Source of the DNA: Yimella sp. cx-51
Lineage (GTDB): Bacteria > Actinomycetota > Actinomycetes > Actinomycetales > Dermatophilaceae
Length of the DNA stretch: 64,000 nucleotides
NCBI RefSeq assembly: GCF_017654605.1
Contig: NZ_CP072113.1
Coordinates: forward strand, 682,001-746,000
Direction of reading: 5' to 3'
The translations under genes and the position numbers were made by a program. A model generated the notes under the pieces. The model ran no database searches and had not been told where the DNA came from. It saw only the letters and a list, made by a program, of their open reading frames with translations. Shown here one piece after another: positions 31,081-39,779 of the stretch (the stretch's first letter is position 1; each line of letters begins with the position of its first letter).

Positions 31081-31776
31081 TCACCGATCGCGCAGGATGG
31101 CCAGCACGACCGCCGCGAAATGCGCACTGAATGCCAAGAGCGTCAGCGCGTGGAAGATCTCGTGGAAGCCGAACCACTTCGGGAACGGATCCGGACGCTT
31201 GAGCCCGTACACCACGGCGCCCGCGGTGTAGAGCAGACCACCGATGGTGATGAGCGTGACGATCAGCAGACCGCCCTGCTCGTAGAGCGGTTTGAAATAG
31301 AAAACCGCCACCCAGCCGAGCGCGACATAAATAGGCACGTACAACCAGCGCGGAGCTCTGACCCACAGCACCCGGAAGAGCACGCCGGCGATCGCCCCGC
31401 TCCACACGATCACCAGCAGTTGGGTGTCCTGCGGATGGGGAAGCAGGGTGAGCGCGAAGGGCGTGTAGGTGCCGGCGATGATCAGGAAGATGTTGGCGTG
31501 GTCGAAGCGCTTCAGTAGGCCCTCGTAGCCCGGTGACCACGTGCCGCGGTGGTAGACCGCCGAGATGCCGAAGAGCATTCCGGCAGTGAGGGTGAAGACG
31601 GCCGTCCCGATGCGTTCGCGCACGGTGGGAGCGATGACGGTCAGCAGCAAACCCGCGACCATGGCCGTGGGGAACATGCCCGTGTGCAGCCATCCCCGCA
31701 GCCGCGGCTTCACCCGTTCGAAGAGTTCGGCGGCGTCCTCCTGCATCTGTTCGACGCGTTGCCCGATCTGGCTCAT
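31081..31776 (-). CDS. trhA: PAQR/hemolysin III family membrane protein
   Basis: 231 aa with seven hydrophobic helices. Family markers are GISAVYHRG, KRFDHANIFLIIAGTYTPF and FGFHEIFHALTLLAFSAHF; their His and Asp residues are thought to bind metal. Bacterial members are linked to membrane fluidity balance (TrhA). The older hemolysin III name is probably misleading here. It is divergent from the prenyltransferase gene by 124 nt and stands at the same relative place as Rv1085c. Confidence 0.92.
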   Translation of the reverse strand: MSQIGQRVEQMQEDAAELFERVKPRLRGWLHTGMFPTAMVAGLLLTVIAPTVRERIGTAVFTLTAGMLFGISAVYHRGTWSPGYEGLLKRFDHANIFLIIAGTYTPFALTLLPHPQDTQLLVIVWSGAIAGVLFRVLWVRAPRWLYVPIYVALGWVAVFYFKPLYEQGGLLIVTLITIGGLLYTAGAVVYGLKRPDPFPKWFGFHEIFHALTLLAFSAHFAAVVLAILRDR

Positions 31777-31900
31777 GAGTCGATCGTATGACCGTTTGTC
31801 CGGAACCGCCTCGCCTGTCCGCGGCGTCGGAGCACCGGCGATGTGGCACAGGCATATCGTGTACCTGTGGGCGACCCGTCAGGCGAAGGAGAACAGCGCA

Positions 31901-32665
31901 ATGCGCGGACCGAGTGACCTGGTCTACAGCGCGTACGAGCGTCACCTCGCGCGCTCCCTGCCGACCGAGAACCTCCCGCGGCACGTCGGCGTCATGCTCG
32001 ACGGCAATCGACGCTGGGCCAAGGCCCGCGGCACCGACACCGCAGCCGGCCACAAGGCAGGCGCCGACAACATCGCCCCGTTCCTCGGATGGTGTGAGGA
32101 AGCCGACGTCGAGGTCGTCACCCTCTGGCTGCTCTCCACCGACAACCTCAACCGTCCCGCCGACGAACTCGAGCCGCTGGTCGCGATCATCGAAGGCGTT
32201 GTCACCGAACTCGCCGGACGTATGCACTGGCGCATCAACCCCGTCGGCGCGCTCGCGATGCTGCCGCAACGCACCCAACAGGTGCTCGCCGAAGCCGCCG
32301 CGCAGACAGCCGACGTCGACGGACTCATCGTCAACATCGCCGTCGGATACGGCGGACGCCAGGAGATCGCCGAAGCGGTGCGCTCACTCCTGCGGGCACA
32401 CGCCGCCGACGGCACCTCCATCGAACAGCTCGCCGAGATCCTCAACGTCGAGCACATCGCCGAACACCTCTACACCAAGGGCCAACCCGATCCCGACCTG
32501 GTGATCCGCACGTCCGGTGAGCAACGTCTCGGCGGCTTCCTGCTCTGGCAGAGCGCCTACTCCGAGTTCTACTTCTGCGAGGCCTACTGGCCTGACTTCC
32601 GCCGCGTCGACTTTCTCCGTGCATTGCGGGCCTACGCAGATCGCGATCGCAGGATGGGCAAGTAG
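31901..32665 (+). CDS. cis-prenyltransferase (UppS / Z-farnesyl diphosphate synthase family)
   Basis: Adds isoprene units in cis to allylic diphosphates for polyprenyl carriers used in wall synthesis. It has 254 aa from ATG 31901, with GAAGGAG upstream. MLDGNRRWAK carries the catalytic Asp34; later landmarks are WLLSTDNLNRP, RTSGEQRLGGFLLWQ and SEFYFCEAYWPDFRR. The position (after trhA) matches the short-chain Z-FPP synthase Rv1086; long-chain UppS is the alternative. The last 69 bp are duplicated 164 bp downstream. Confidence 0.93.
   Translation: MRGPSDLVYSAYERHLARSLPTENLPRHVGVMLDGNRRWAKARGTDTAAGHKAGADNIAPFLGWCEEADVEVVTLWLLSTDNLNRPADELEPLVAIIEGVVTELAGRMHWRINPVGALAMLPQRTQQVLAEAAAQTADVDGLIVNIAVGYGGRQEIAEAVRSLLRAHAADGTSIEQLAEILNVEHIAEHLYTKGQPDPDLVIRTSGEQRLGGFLLWQSAYSEFYFCEAYWPDFRRVDFLRALRAYADRDRRMGK
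32597..32665 (+). repeat. direct repeat copy A: 3' end of the prenyltransferase gene
   Basis: The last 69 bp of the coding sequence, from TTCCGCCGCGTCGACTTTC to the TAG stop. The same 69 bp recur at 32761-32829 with three base changes. Confidence 0.95.
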
Positions 32666-32760
32666 GAGTCGACGCGGCGTCCGTCCTGTTCTGGATGGCG
32701 CCCCTCCTCTCGCGGATGCGCTTCGCAGGCTCTGCGCATCCGCGTCGTCGGGTCGGCTTC
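32666..32760. other. spacer between the 69-bp repeats, with an 11-bp palindrome
   Basis: 95 bp. CGCGGATGCGC (32711-32721) and GCGCATCCGCG (32734-32744) form a perfect hairpin with a 12-nt loop. No coding sequence is apparent. The hairpin could terminate the prenyltransferase transcript or be a palindromic element linked to the duplication. Confidence 0.6.
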
Positions 32761-32829
32761 TTCCGCCGCGTCGACTTTCTCCGTGCATTGCGGGCCTATG
32801 CGGATCGCGACCGCAGGATGGGCAAGTAG
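32761..32829 (+). pseudogene. direct repeat copy B: remnant of a second prenyltransferase 3' end
   Basis: 69 bp matching 32597-32665 through the TAG stop. The three differences are TAC/TAT, GCA/GCG and GAT/GAC in the gene's frame, all synonymous. The match stops right after the stop codon, and no further homology is seen upstream of TTCCGCC. It looks like the tail of a former or related allele rather than random duplication. Confidence 0.8.
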
Positions 32830-33121
32830 CTCACACACTTCGCGTGACAACTGTGACGCGTGATTCTGGTGTGGTGAACGGTGCGTGGAGCATCGGATAA
32901 CACTCGATGAAAGCGGCGACACGCGCGTCGTGGCTGGCGATGTCGCCGCTCGGCAGACGTACATTCGAGCCAACGGCGAACATCCCGTTCGACGTTCGGG
33001 AGGCCCACTTCATGCAGCGACCGATTGCTGCGGACAAGGGGCCGGTCTCGGCCCAGTGGGTTCGATACCGGCACACCATCCGCGAGTAGCCGCGAATCAG
33101 CGCGCGGCAAGAGGAGTCGCC
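32830..33121. other. 292-bp stretch without a supported gene, upstream of phoH
   Basis: Two small frames overlap here: a plus-strand one of 60 codons (32907-33089) that ends 33 nt before phoH, and a minus-strand one of 82 codons (32831-33079). Neither has a convincing ribosome site or a family I recognise. GGCAAGAGGAG at 33107-33117 is the ribosome site of phoH. Confidence 0.5.
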
Positions 33122-34426
33122 ATGACCTCAGATCTCGAGCAGGCCCGCACCTACGTGCTCGACACGTCAGTGCTGTTGTCCGATCCCCGCGCCACCACCC
33201 GCTTCGCTGAGCACGAGGTCGTGCTGCCCGTCGTGGTCATCTCAGAGCTCGAAGGCAAACGCCACCACCCAGAGCTCGGCTACTTCGCCCGTTCCGCCCT
33301 ACGGATGCTGGACGACCTGCGCGTCGAACACGGCTCGCTGCACGCGCCCGTGCCTACCGGCGGTGGAGGCTCGCTGAGAGTCGAGCTCAACCACACCGAT
33401 CCCAACTCGCTGCCGGCAGGATTCCGGTTGGCAGACAACGACACTCGCATTCTCGCGGTGGCCCGCAATCTCGCCGATGAAGGTCGCGATGTCACGGTGG
33501 TGAGCAAGGACCTCCCCATGCGGGTCAAGGCGTCGGCCGTCGGCCTGAACGCCGAGGAGTACCGGGCCGAGTTGGCGGTCGACACCGGCTGGACCGGCAT
33601 CACCGAACTCGACATCACCGCCGAGGAGATGGACACCCTCTACGACGAGTCGCGTCTCGAACACTCCGTGGCGGCCGAACTGCCGTGCAACAGCGGGGTT
33701 GTCCTGCTCGGCCCGCGCGGAAGCGCGCTCGGACGAGTCATGCCCGACAAGTCGGTGCGACTCGTGCGCGGCGACCGCGACGCCTTCGGGCTGCACGGAC
33801 GCTCGGCCGAGCAGCGCATCGCCCTGGACCTACTGCTCGACCCCGACGTCGGCATCGTCAGCCTCGGCGGACGCGCCGGCACCGGTAAGTCGGCGCTCGC
33901 ACTGTGCGCCGGGCTTGAAGCGGTCATGGAGCGGCGCCAGCACCGCAAGGTGATCGTCTTCCGTCCGCTGTACGCCGTCGGAGGGCAAGAACTGGGCTAC
34001 CTACCCGGCACCGAGAACGAGAAGATGGGGCCGTGGGCCCAGGCGGTCTTCGACACTCTGAGCGCCGTCGTCTCGCGCGAGGTGATGGAGGAGGTCATGG
34101 ATCGTGAACTGCTCGAGGTGTTGCCGCTCACCCATATTCGTGGTCGCTCCTTGCACGACGCCTTCGTGATCGTCGACGAAGCGCAGTCGTTGGAGCGCAA
34201 TGTCCTGCTCACCGTCCTGTCGCGGATCGGCCAGAACTCGCGCGTCGTGCTCACCCATGACGTCGCCCAGCGCGACAACCTCCGGGTCGGGCGCCACGAC
34301 GGCATCGCCGCGGTGATCGAGAAACTGAAGGGCCACCCGTTGTTCGGCCATGTCACCCTCACCCGCTCCGAACGCAGCCCGATCGCCGCCCTGGTGACCG
34401 ATCTGCTCGAAGGCAGCGACATCTGA
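33122..34426 (+). CDS. PIN-PhoH fusion protein (PhoH2)
   Basis: 434 aa. The N-terminal PIN nuclease domain ([12 protein letters not shown] from about residue 11; later [11 protein letters not shown] and [11 protein letters not shown]) supplies acidic metal-binding residues. The C-terminal PhoH ATPase has Walker [13 protein letters not shown] at about 249-260 and the Walker B region [10 protein letters not shown]. Known PhoH2 proteins unwind and cut RNA; the mycobacterial one (Rv1095) also has a small antitoxin-like upstream gene. A good AAGAGGAG site precedes ATG 33122. Confidence 0.92.
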   Translation: MTSDLEQARTYVLDTSVLLSDPRATTRFAEHEVVLPVVVISELEGKRHHPELGYFARSALRMLDDLRVEHGSLHAPVPTGGGGSLRVELNHTDPNSLPAGFRLADNDTRILAVARNLADEGRDVTVVSKDLPMRVKASAVGLNAEEYRAELAVDTGWTGITELDITAEEMDTLYDESRLEHSVAAELPCNSGVVLLGPRGSALGRVMPDKSVRLVRGDRDAFGLHGRSAEQRIALDLLLDPDVGIVSLGGRAGTGKSALALCAGLEAVMERRQHRKVIVFRPLYAVGGQELGYLPGTENEKMGPWAQAVFDTLSAVVSREVMEEVMDRELLEVLPLTHIRGRSLHDAFVIVDEAQSLERNVLLTVLSRIGQNSRVVLTHDVAQRDNLRVGRHDGIAAVIEKLKGHPLFGHVTLTRSERSPIAALVTDLLEGSDI

Positions 34427-34438
34427 GTCGGACGCAGG

Positions 34439-34495
34439 ATCGGCGTGAGTTCGGTGCCGTCGCACGCATGACAAAGGCGCTCAACTCACGCCGAT
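34439..34495. repeat. palindrome after phoH
   Basis: 13-bp inverted arms ATCGGCGTGAGTT (34439-34451) and AACTCACGCCGAT (34483-34495) with a 31-nt loop. The architecture resembles the repeat at 18161-18227, but the sequence differs. It lies 12 bp past the phoH stop and may act as its terminator. Confidence 0.65.
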
Positions 34496-34525
34496 TCACG
34501 CGTATTGCCTACAGTGTGTTGAATC

Positions 34526-34894
34526 ATGGTGGGGAATCGCGCGATGACCGCGCTGTATTGGGTGATCGGCTTCGCGCTCGCAGTTCTGGCGGGTGTCGGA
34601 GGAGCCGCATGGGGTAACTCCGAGGCGCCGACCTTCGAGAACGAAGAGACGGGTGGCACGCCCGCGACGGGCGCTTCGAGGCTGATGTTCAGCATTTTCG
34701 GCGGACTCCTGGGAAGCCTCGGGGTGCTCGCGGTCTTCGCCGCGATCTACATGGTGTTGTGGGTGCGCGCGCGACGAGCCAATCCGCCGGTCGAGGAAGA
34801 GCACTTCGAGGACGACGACACCCTGCTGGACGAAATGGAGTTCGGCGACGACGAACAGGTTGACGAGGCACCCACCGAGGCGCCGCGGGCCTGA
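34526..34894 (+). CDS. small membrane protein with acidic tail
   Basis: 122 aa from ATG 34526. There are two helices (about residues 8-28, MTALYWVIGFALAVLAGVG, and 53-80, MFSIFGGLLGSLGVLAVFAA), then a strongly acidic cytoplasmic tail (EEEHFEDDDTLLDEMEFGDD). I do not recognise the family. It lies between the phoH palindrome and the 3' end of coaA. The 143 bp after it are GC-rich, with a repeated CCGCCGCGTTTG (34970, 34991) and no gene. Confidence 0.7.
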   Translation: MVGNRAMTALYWVIGFALAVLAGVGGAAWGNSEAPTFENEETGGTPATGASRLMFSIFGGLLGSLGVLAVFAAIYMVLWVRARRANPPVEEEHFEDDDTLLDEMEFGDDEQVDEAPTEAPRA

Positions 34895-35037
34895 GTCGCA
34901 CCACGTCCCAGCACAACCGCGGCCTCTGCTTTCACCCGCGGTAGCTGCAACGGCTGCGCCCGCGAGTATCCGCCGCGTTTGTGGCTGGAACCGCCGCGTT
35001 TGCGGGCGCGCCCGGGATGGGGCCCGCCCGGCAAAGC

Positions 35038-35991
35038 TCAGAGCTTGCGCAGGCTCACCCGGCTCACGCCGTGGGAGGAGCTCTTGCTCAACACGAGGGT
35101 GGCCCGGCTGCGGGTCGGGGCGACATTCTCGATGAGGTTGGGCCGGTTGATCTCGTCCCAGATCTGATTGGCCCGCACGACCGCTTCCTCGTCGGTGAGA
35201 GAGGCGTACCGGTGGAAGTAGGAATCCGGGTCGGCGAATGCCGTGCCCCGTAGCCCCAGGAACCGGTTGACGTACCACGACCGGATATCGGGCTCGCGCG
35301 CGTGCACGTAGACCGAGAAGTCGAAGTAGTCCGACACCGCCAGTGTGTTGCGGCGCCCGGCGACAGGTTGTGAGGGTTGCAGCACGTTGAGCCCTTCGAC
35401 GATCAGGACGTCGGGCTGCCGGACGACGATGCGCTCGCCCTCGACGATGTCGTAGGTGAGGTGGGAGTAGACCGGCGCGCTCACCTCGTGCTTGCCCGAT
35501 TTCACCTCGGCGACGAAGCGCACCAGCGAGCGGCGGTCGTACGACTCCGGAAAACCCTTGCGGTTCAGGATCCCGCGCCGCTCGAGCTCGGCGTTGGGGA
35601 AGAGGAAACCGTCGGTGGTGATGAGCTCGACACGGGGCGTGCCCTCCCAGCGGGCCAGGAGTTCCTGCAGGATGCGCGCGGTGGTCGACTTGCCCACGGC
35701 GACCGATCCGGCGACGCCGATGATGAACGGCGTCTTCTCCGGGCGCTCGCCGAGGAAGTCGGATGTGACGCGATGCAGCCCGGCCGTGGCCCCGGCATAG
35801 AAGTTGAGCAGTCGGGAGAGGGGGAGGTAGACCTCCTCCACCTCGGCAAGGTCGAGATGATCGCCGGCGCCGCGCAGTCGGCGGACGTCCTCCAGCGTCA
35901 GGCTCATCGGGTGGGAGTCACGCAGCCGGGCCCATTGGGCGCGGCTGAACTCCAGATACGGCGACTCTGCCGAAGTGGTCGGGCGGGACAC
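35038..35991 (-). CDS. coaA: type I pantothenate kinase
   Basis: Phosphorylates pantothenate, the first committed step of coenzyme A synthesis. It has 317 aa with the P-loop [11 protein letters not shown] at residues 92-102 and the family stretches [10 protein letters not shown]-like ([16 protein letters not shown]) and [15 protein letters not shown]. The start is GTG 35991 ([16 protein letters not shown]). It is divergent from glmS, about 70 nt apart. Confidence 0.96.
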   Translation of the reverse strand: MSRPTTSAESPYLEFSRAQWARLRDSHPMSLTLEDVRRLRGAGDHLDLAEVEEVYLPLSRLLNFYAGATAGLHRVTSDFLGERPEKTPFIIGVAGSVAVGKSTTARILQELLARWEGTPRVELITTDGFLFPNAELERRGILNRKGFPESYDRRSLVRFVAEVKSGKHEVSAPVYSHLTYDIVEGERIVVRQPDVLIVEGLNVLQPSQPVAGRRNTLAVSDYFDFSVYVHAREPDIRSWYVNRFLGLRGTAFADPDSYFHRYASLTDEEAVVRANQIWDEINRPNLIENVAPTRSRATLVLSKSSSHGVSRVSLRKL

Positions 35992-36032
35992 GCGTCACAT
36001 TCTGACCGATGCAGTACCGAAGTGGTCGGGCG
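35970..36032. repeat. 16-bp direct repeat at the coaA/glmS divide
   Basis: CCGAAGTGGTCGGGCG occurs at 35970-35985 (inside the first codons of coaA) and at 36017-36032 (31 bp before glmS). The copies are in the same orientation, 47 bp apart. It could be a regulatory site pair or a replication slip. Confidence 0.6.
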
Positions 36033-36062
36033 AGGGTCTCGCAAGGCTCTAGGCTGTCGCCC

Positions 36063-37916
36063 ATGTGTGGAATTGTCGGATATGTCGGCGCGGCCGATGA
36101 CCAGCGCGCCCTCGAGGTTGTGATGGAGGGTCTGGCGCGGTTGGAATACCGTGGCTACGACTCGGCGGGAGTTGCTCTCGTCTGCGACGACACGGTCGAG
36201 GTTCGTAAGCGTTCCGGCAAGCTCGCCAACCTCGTCGCGGAGATCAAGGCGCACCCGCTCGACGCATCGCGCACCGCGATCGGTCACACCCGGTGGGCCA
36301 CCCACGGCGGCCCGACGGACGAGAACGCCCACCCGCACCGCGGCGGCACTGACTCCAAGTTCGCGTTGATCCACAACGGCATCATCGAGAACTTCCACAG
36401 CCTCAAGAACGAACTGCTCGACGACGGCGTCGAGTTCGCCAGCGAGACCGACACCGAAGTCGTCGCACAACTGCTCGCCAAGGAATTCGACGGCGACCTC
36501 ACCGAGTCGATGCGACGCGTCGTCCAGCGACTCGAAGGTGCGTTCACCCTCCTCGCGGTGCACGCCGACCAGCCCGACGTCGTCGTCGGCGCCCGTCGCA
36601 ACAGCCCCCTGGTCGTCGGTCTCGGCGAGGGCGAGAACTTCCTCGGTTCCGACGTCGCCGCCTTCATCGGCTACACCAAGCAGGCGATGGAGATGGAGCA
36701 GGACCAGATCGCCACCATCACCCCCACCAGCGTCGAGGTCATCAACTTCGACGGCTCGCCTGCGCAGGGCAAGCGCTTCGAGGTCACCTGGGACGCTGCC
36801 GCGGCGGAAAAGGGCGGCTACGACACCTTCATGGAGAAGGAGATCAACGACCAGCCGCACGCCGTCGCCGACACGCTGCTGGGCCGCACCGACGACAACG
36901 GCGAACTCGTGCTCGACGAGCTGCGCATCAGCGAGGAAGAGCTGAAGTCGGTCGACCGCATCACCATCGTCGCCTGCGGTACGGCCGCATACGCCGGCAT
37001 GGTGGCGAAGTACGCGATCGAGCACTGGACCCGGATCCCGGTCGAGGTCGCTCTCGCACACGAGTTCCGTTACTGCGACCCGATCGTCAACGAGCGCACG
37101 CTCGTGGTCTCGATCAGCCAGTCGGGCGAGACGATGGACACCCTCATGGCGGTCAAGCACGCCCGTGACCTGGGTGCCCGCACCATCAGCATCTGCAACA
37201 CGCACGGGTCGACGATCCCGCGTGAGTCGGATGCAGTGCTCTACACCCACGCCGGCCCGGAGATCGCCGTCGCCTCCACCAAGGCATTCCTGGCCCAGAT
37301 CACCGCCTGCTACATCCTGGGTCTCTACCTCGCGCAGCTGCGTGGCGGCACCTTCGCGCAGGATGCCAAGAGTGTGCTGGCCGAACTGCACGGCGTGCCG
37401 GAGAAGATCGAGGAACTGCTCGGCTCGATGGGCCGCGTGCGCGAAATCGCTCGCTTCATGTCCGACACCCGCTCGGTGCTCTTCCTCGGACGTCAGGTGG
37501 GCTTCCCGATCGCAATGGAGGGTGCGCTCAAGCTGAAGGAACTGGCCTACATCCACGCCGAGGGCTTTGCTGCCGGTGAGCTCAAGCACGGCCCGATCGC
37601 CCTGATCGACGCCGGTCAGCCGGTCTTCATCATCGTCCCGGGCCCCGACACCCCGCACGGCCTGCACGGCAAGGTGGTCTCCAACATCCAGGAGATCCGC
37701 GCTCGCGGTGCCCGCACGCTCGTGATCGCCGAAGAGGGCGACGAGGCCGTCGTGCCATTCGCAGACGAGGTCATCCGCGTGCCGCACACCTCGCCGCTGC
37801 TGCAGCCGCTGCTGACCGTCGTCCCGCTCCAGGTCTTCGCGCTCGAGCTCTCGACCGCCAAGGGCCTGGACGTCGACCAGCCGCGCAACCTCGCGAAGTC
37901 GGTCACGGTCGAGTGA
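36063..37916 (+). CDS. glmS: glutamine-fructose-6-phosphate aminotransferase (isomerising)
   Basis: Makes glucosamine-6-phosphate from fructose-6-phosphate and glutamine, the entry into peptidoglycan amino sugars. It has 617 aa. Cys2 of MCGIVGYVG is the N-terminal nucleophile, so ATG 36063 is certain. The glutaminase half runs to about 240; two SIS domains follow (ISQSGETMDTLMA, then GRQVGFPIAMEGALKLKE), ending in KSVTVE. No glmS ribozyme is expected, and none fits between the repeat and the start. The acpS start overlaps the stop. Confidence 0.97.
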   Translation: MCGIVGYVGAADDQRALEVVMEGLARLEYRGYDSAGVALVCDDTVEVRKRSGKLANLVAEIKAHPLDASRTAIGHTRWATHGGPTDENAHPHRGGTDSKFALIHNGIIENFHSLKNELLDDGVEFASETDTEVVAQLLAKEFDGDLTESMRRVVQRLEGAFTLLAVHADQPDVVVGARRNSPLVVGLGEGENFLGSDVAAFIGYTKQAMEMEQDQIATITPTSVEVINFDGSPAQGKRFEVTWDAAAAEKGGYDTFMEKEINDQPHAVADTLLGRTDDNGELVLDELRISEEELKSVDRITIVACGTAAYAGMVAKYAIEHWTRIPVEVALAHEFRYCDPIVNERTLVVSISQSGETMDTLMAVKHARDLGARTISICNTHGSTIPRESDAVLYTHAGPEIAVASTKAFLAQITACYILGLYLAQLRGGTFAQDAKSVLAELHGVPEKIEELLGSMGRVREIARFMSDTRSVLFLGRQVGFPIAMEGALKLKELAYIHAEGFAAGELKHGPIALIDAGQPVFIIVPGPDTPHGLHGKVVSNIQEIRARGARTLVIAEEGDEAVVPFADEVIRVPHTSPLLQPLLTVVPLQVFALELSTAKGLDVDQPRNLAKSVTVE

Positions 37917-38320
37917 TCCTGGGCGTCGGCATCGACCTGGTCGTGATCGACCGGTTCTCCGCCGCGCTCGAACGCACCCCGGCATTACGCACCCGCCTGT
38001 TCACCCAGAGTGAGCAGGCGGGTGCGCCGTCTTCGATCGCCGGACGTTTCGCCGCCAAGGAAGCCATCGCCAAGGCCCTCGGCGCCCCGGGAAATCTGCA
38101 CTGGACGGATGCCGTCGTGCACAAGACCCCGGCCGGGCAGCCCTACTTCCGGGTGACCGGCACTGTCGCGGCCCGCGCTCGCGATCTGGGGGTGGAGCGG
38201 TTCCACCTGTCGATCTCCCACGACGGGGATTTCGTCACTGCTGTCGTCATCGCCGAGGGATCCACAAGAATGAATCCGGATGTGCCCGACGCCTTCGAAA
38301 TCGACCAGGAGACAACGTGA
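37913..38320 (+). CDS. acpS: holo-[acyl-carrier-protein] synthase
   Basis: Transfers phosphopantetheine from CoA to the serine of acyl carrier protein. It has 135 aa; GVGIDLVVIDRF carries the Mg-binding Asp near residue 8, and RFAAKEAIAKALG carries the second acid and the CoA-binding lysine. GTG 37913 overlaps the glmS stop by 4 nt. The C-terminal tail (from about residue 118) is a little longer and more acidic than usual. Confidence 0.94.
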   Translation: MILGVGIDLVVIDRFSAALERTPALRTRLFTQSEQAGAPSSIAGRFAAKEAIAKALGAPGNLHWTDAVVHKTPAGQPYFRVTGTVAARARDLGVERFHLSISHDGDFVTAVVIAEGSTRMNPDVPDAFEIDQETT

Positions 38321-39741
38321 TCCGTGCTTACAGCATCGCCGACGTCCGTGCTGCCGAGGACGAGGTGCGGGCCGCGCTCGACGAGGGCGAGTTGATGCAG
38401 CGAGCCGCGCTCGGCCTGGGGCAGGTGGCCTGGGCACGACTCACCGAGGGCGACCGGGTGGTCGTGCTGGCCGGGTCGGGAGACAACGGCGGCGATGCCC
38501 TGTACGCGGCTGCACATCTGGCCGAGGCCGGGACGAATGTGGTCGCCGTGCTGGTCGGCTCGCGCACTCATGAGGCAGGTCTGCGCACTGCCGAAGCAGA
38601 AGGCGTCATTGCTCTGGAGTGGCGCGGAGGTGAGCCTTCGGACGAGGTCACGACTGCCCTCAGTGAAGCGGATCTGGTGATTGACGGCATCGTGGGCATC
38701 GGCGCGACGCCCGGTCTTTCCGAGCACCTCGTCGGCTTGAACGAACTCATTGCCGCAGACGCTTACCTGCTGGCCGTCGACCTGCCCTCGGGCCTCGATC
38801 CTGCGGGCCTGGTGTCGGCACCCAGTCTCTTTGCGGACGAGACGGTCACCTTCAGCCTCCTGAAGCCCTGCCATCTGTTGCCGGCGGGCGAACTGGCCTG
38901 CGGGCAACTGACGGTGGTCGACATCGGTGTGCCCGAGCCTGATTCGCCGGCGGTGGTGCGCTACGAGGCAGCGGATGTCGACCGCCGGTGGCCGGTGCCC
39001 ACCGCGTACGACGACAAGTACTCGCGCGGCGTGCTCGGTTTGGTGACCGGAAGCGAGACCTACCCGGGAGCAGCCGTTCTCGGCGCGGTTGCGGCCGTCA
39101 CAGTGGGCGTCGGGATGCTGCGCTACGTCGGTCCCGGTAACGCGACCGACCTCGTGTTGGCGGCCGCTCCGGAGGTGGTGCCCGGACCAGGACGGGTGCA
39201 GGCGTGGGCGCTCGGTTCCGGCTGGGACGGTCGCGGCGGGGCACCCGGTCTCGTCGACGAGATCTTCGAGTCGGATCTGCCCGTGCTGCTGGACGCGGGT
39301 GCGTTGGAGCTCATCGATGAACCCCGCTCTGGCCCAACGCTGCTCACACCGCATGCGGGTGAACTGTCCCGGTTGGCCGAGCGCCTCGGCTGCTCGCAGA
39401 AGTCCGGAGTGGAAGCGGCGCAGCAGGTGGCCGACCTGCTGGACGCCACCGTGCTGCTCAAGGGCGCGGTGACGGTGATCGTCCCGCCGAGGTCGTCCGG
39501 TCGTCCGGTCATCACGCAGGCGGATGGTTCGCCGTGGTTGGCCACGGCGGGCTCGGGCGACGTCCTCGCCGGAATCGTCGGGGCTCTGCTGGCTGGGGGG
39601 CTACCCGTGGACGAGGCTGCCGCAGCGGGTGTGCTGGTGCACGGCACCACTGCCCGCGACGTTGGAGCCGGCGGGCCGGTGCGTTCCGTCGACGTCGCAC
39701 ACCGGTGCGGCGAGACGGTTCGCCGGCTGTTGCAAGCCTGA
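38317..39741 (+). CDS. nnr: bifunctional NAD(P)H-hydrate epimerase/dehydratase
   Basis: Repairs hydrated, damaged NADH and NADPH. The N-terminal epimerase half (about residues 1-215) has VVLAGSGDNGGDALYAA. The C-terminal ADP/ATP-dependent dehydratase half (about 225-474) has LTPHAGELSRLAERL and ATAGSGDVLAGIVGALL, both family signatures. The length of 474 aa is normal for the fusion. The GTG start overlaps the acpS stop. It is usually followed by alr; here a broken DUF1275 gene lies between. Confidence 0.95.
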   Translation: MIRAYSIADVRAAEDEVRAALDEGELMQRAALGLGQVAWARLTEGDRVVVLAGSGDNGGDALYAAAHLAEAGTNVVAVLVGSRTHEAGLRTAEAEGVIALEWRGGEPSDEVTTALSEADLVIDGIVGIGATPGLSEHLVGLNELIAADAYLLAVDLPSGLDPAGLVSAPSLFADETVTFSLLKPCHLLPAGELACGQLTVVDIGVPEPDSPAVVRYEAADVDRRWPVPTAYDDKYSRGVLGLVTGSETYPGAAVLGAVAAVTVGVGMLRYVGPGNATDLVLAAAPEVVPGPGRVQAWALGSGWDGRGGAPGLVDEIFESDLPVLLDAGALELIDEPRSGPTLLTPHAGELSRLAERLGCSQKSGVEAAQQVADLLDATVLLKGAVTVIVPPRSSGRPVITQADGSPWLATAGSGDVLAGIVGALLAGGLPVDEAAAAGVLVHGTTARDVGAGGPVRSVDVAHRCGETVRRLLQA

Positions 39742-39779
39742 ATTCGGCGGCGATCGGCCAGGCCTGGTTCGATACGCGC

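Noticed and set aside
32597-32829. The 69-bp duplication as attachment sites of an integrative element
   Set aside because: Only 95 bp lie between the copies and there is no integrase; the silent-site differences fit allele recombination better.
32830-33121. Riboswitch or structured leader before phoH
   Set aside because: No known riboswitch core was recognised and no strong long-range pairing was seen.
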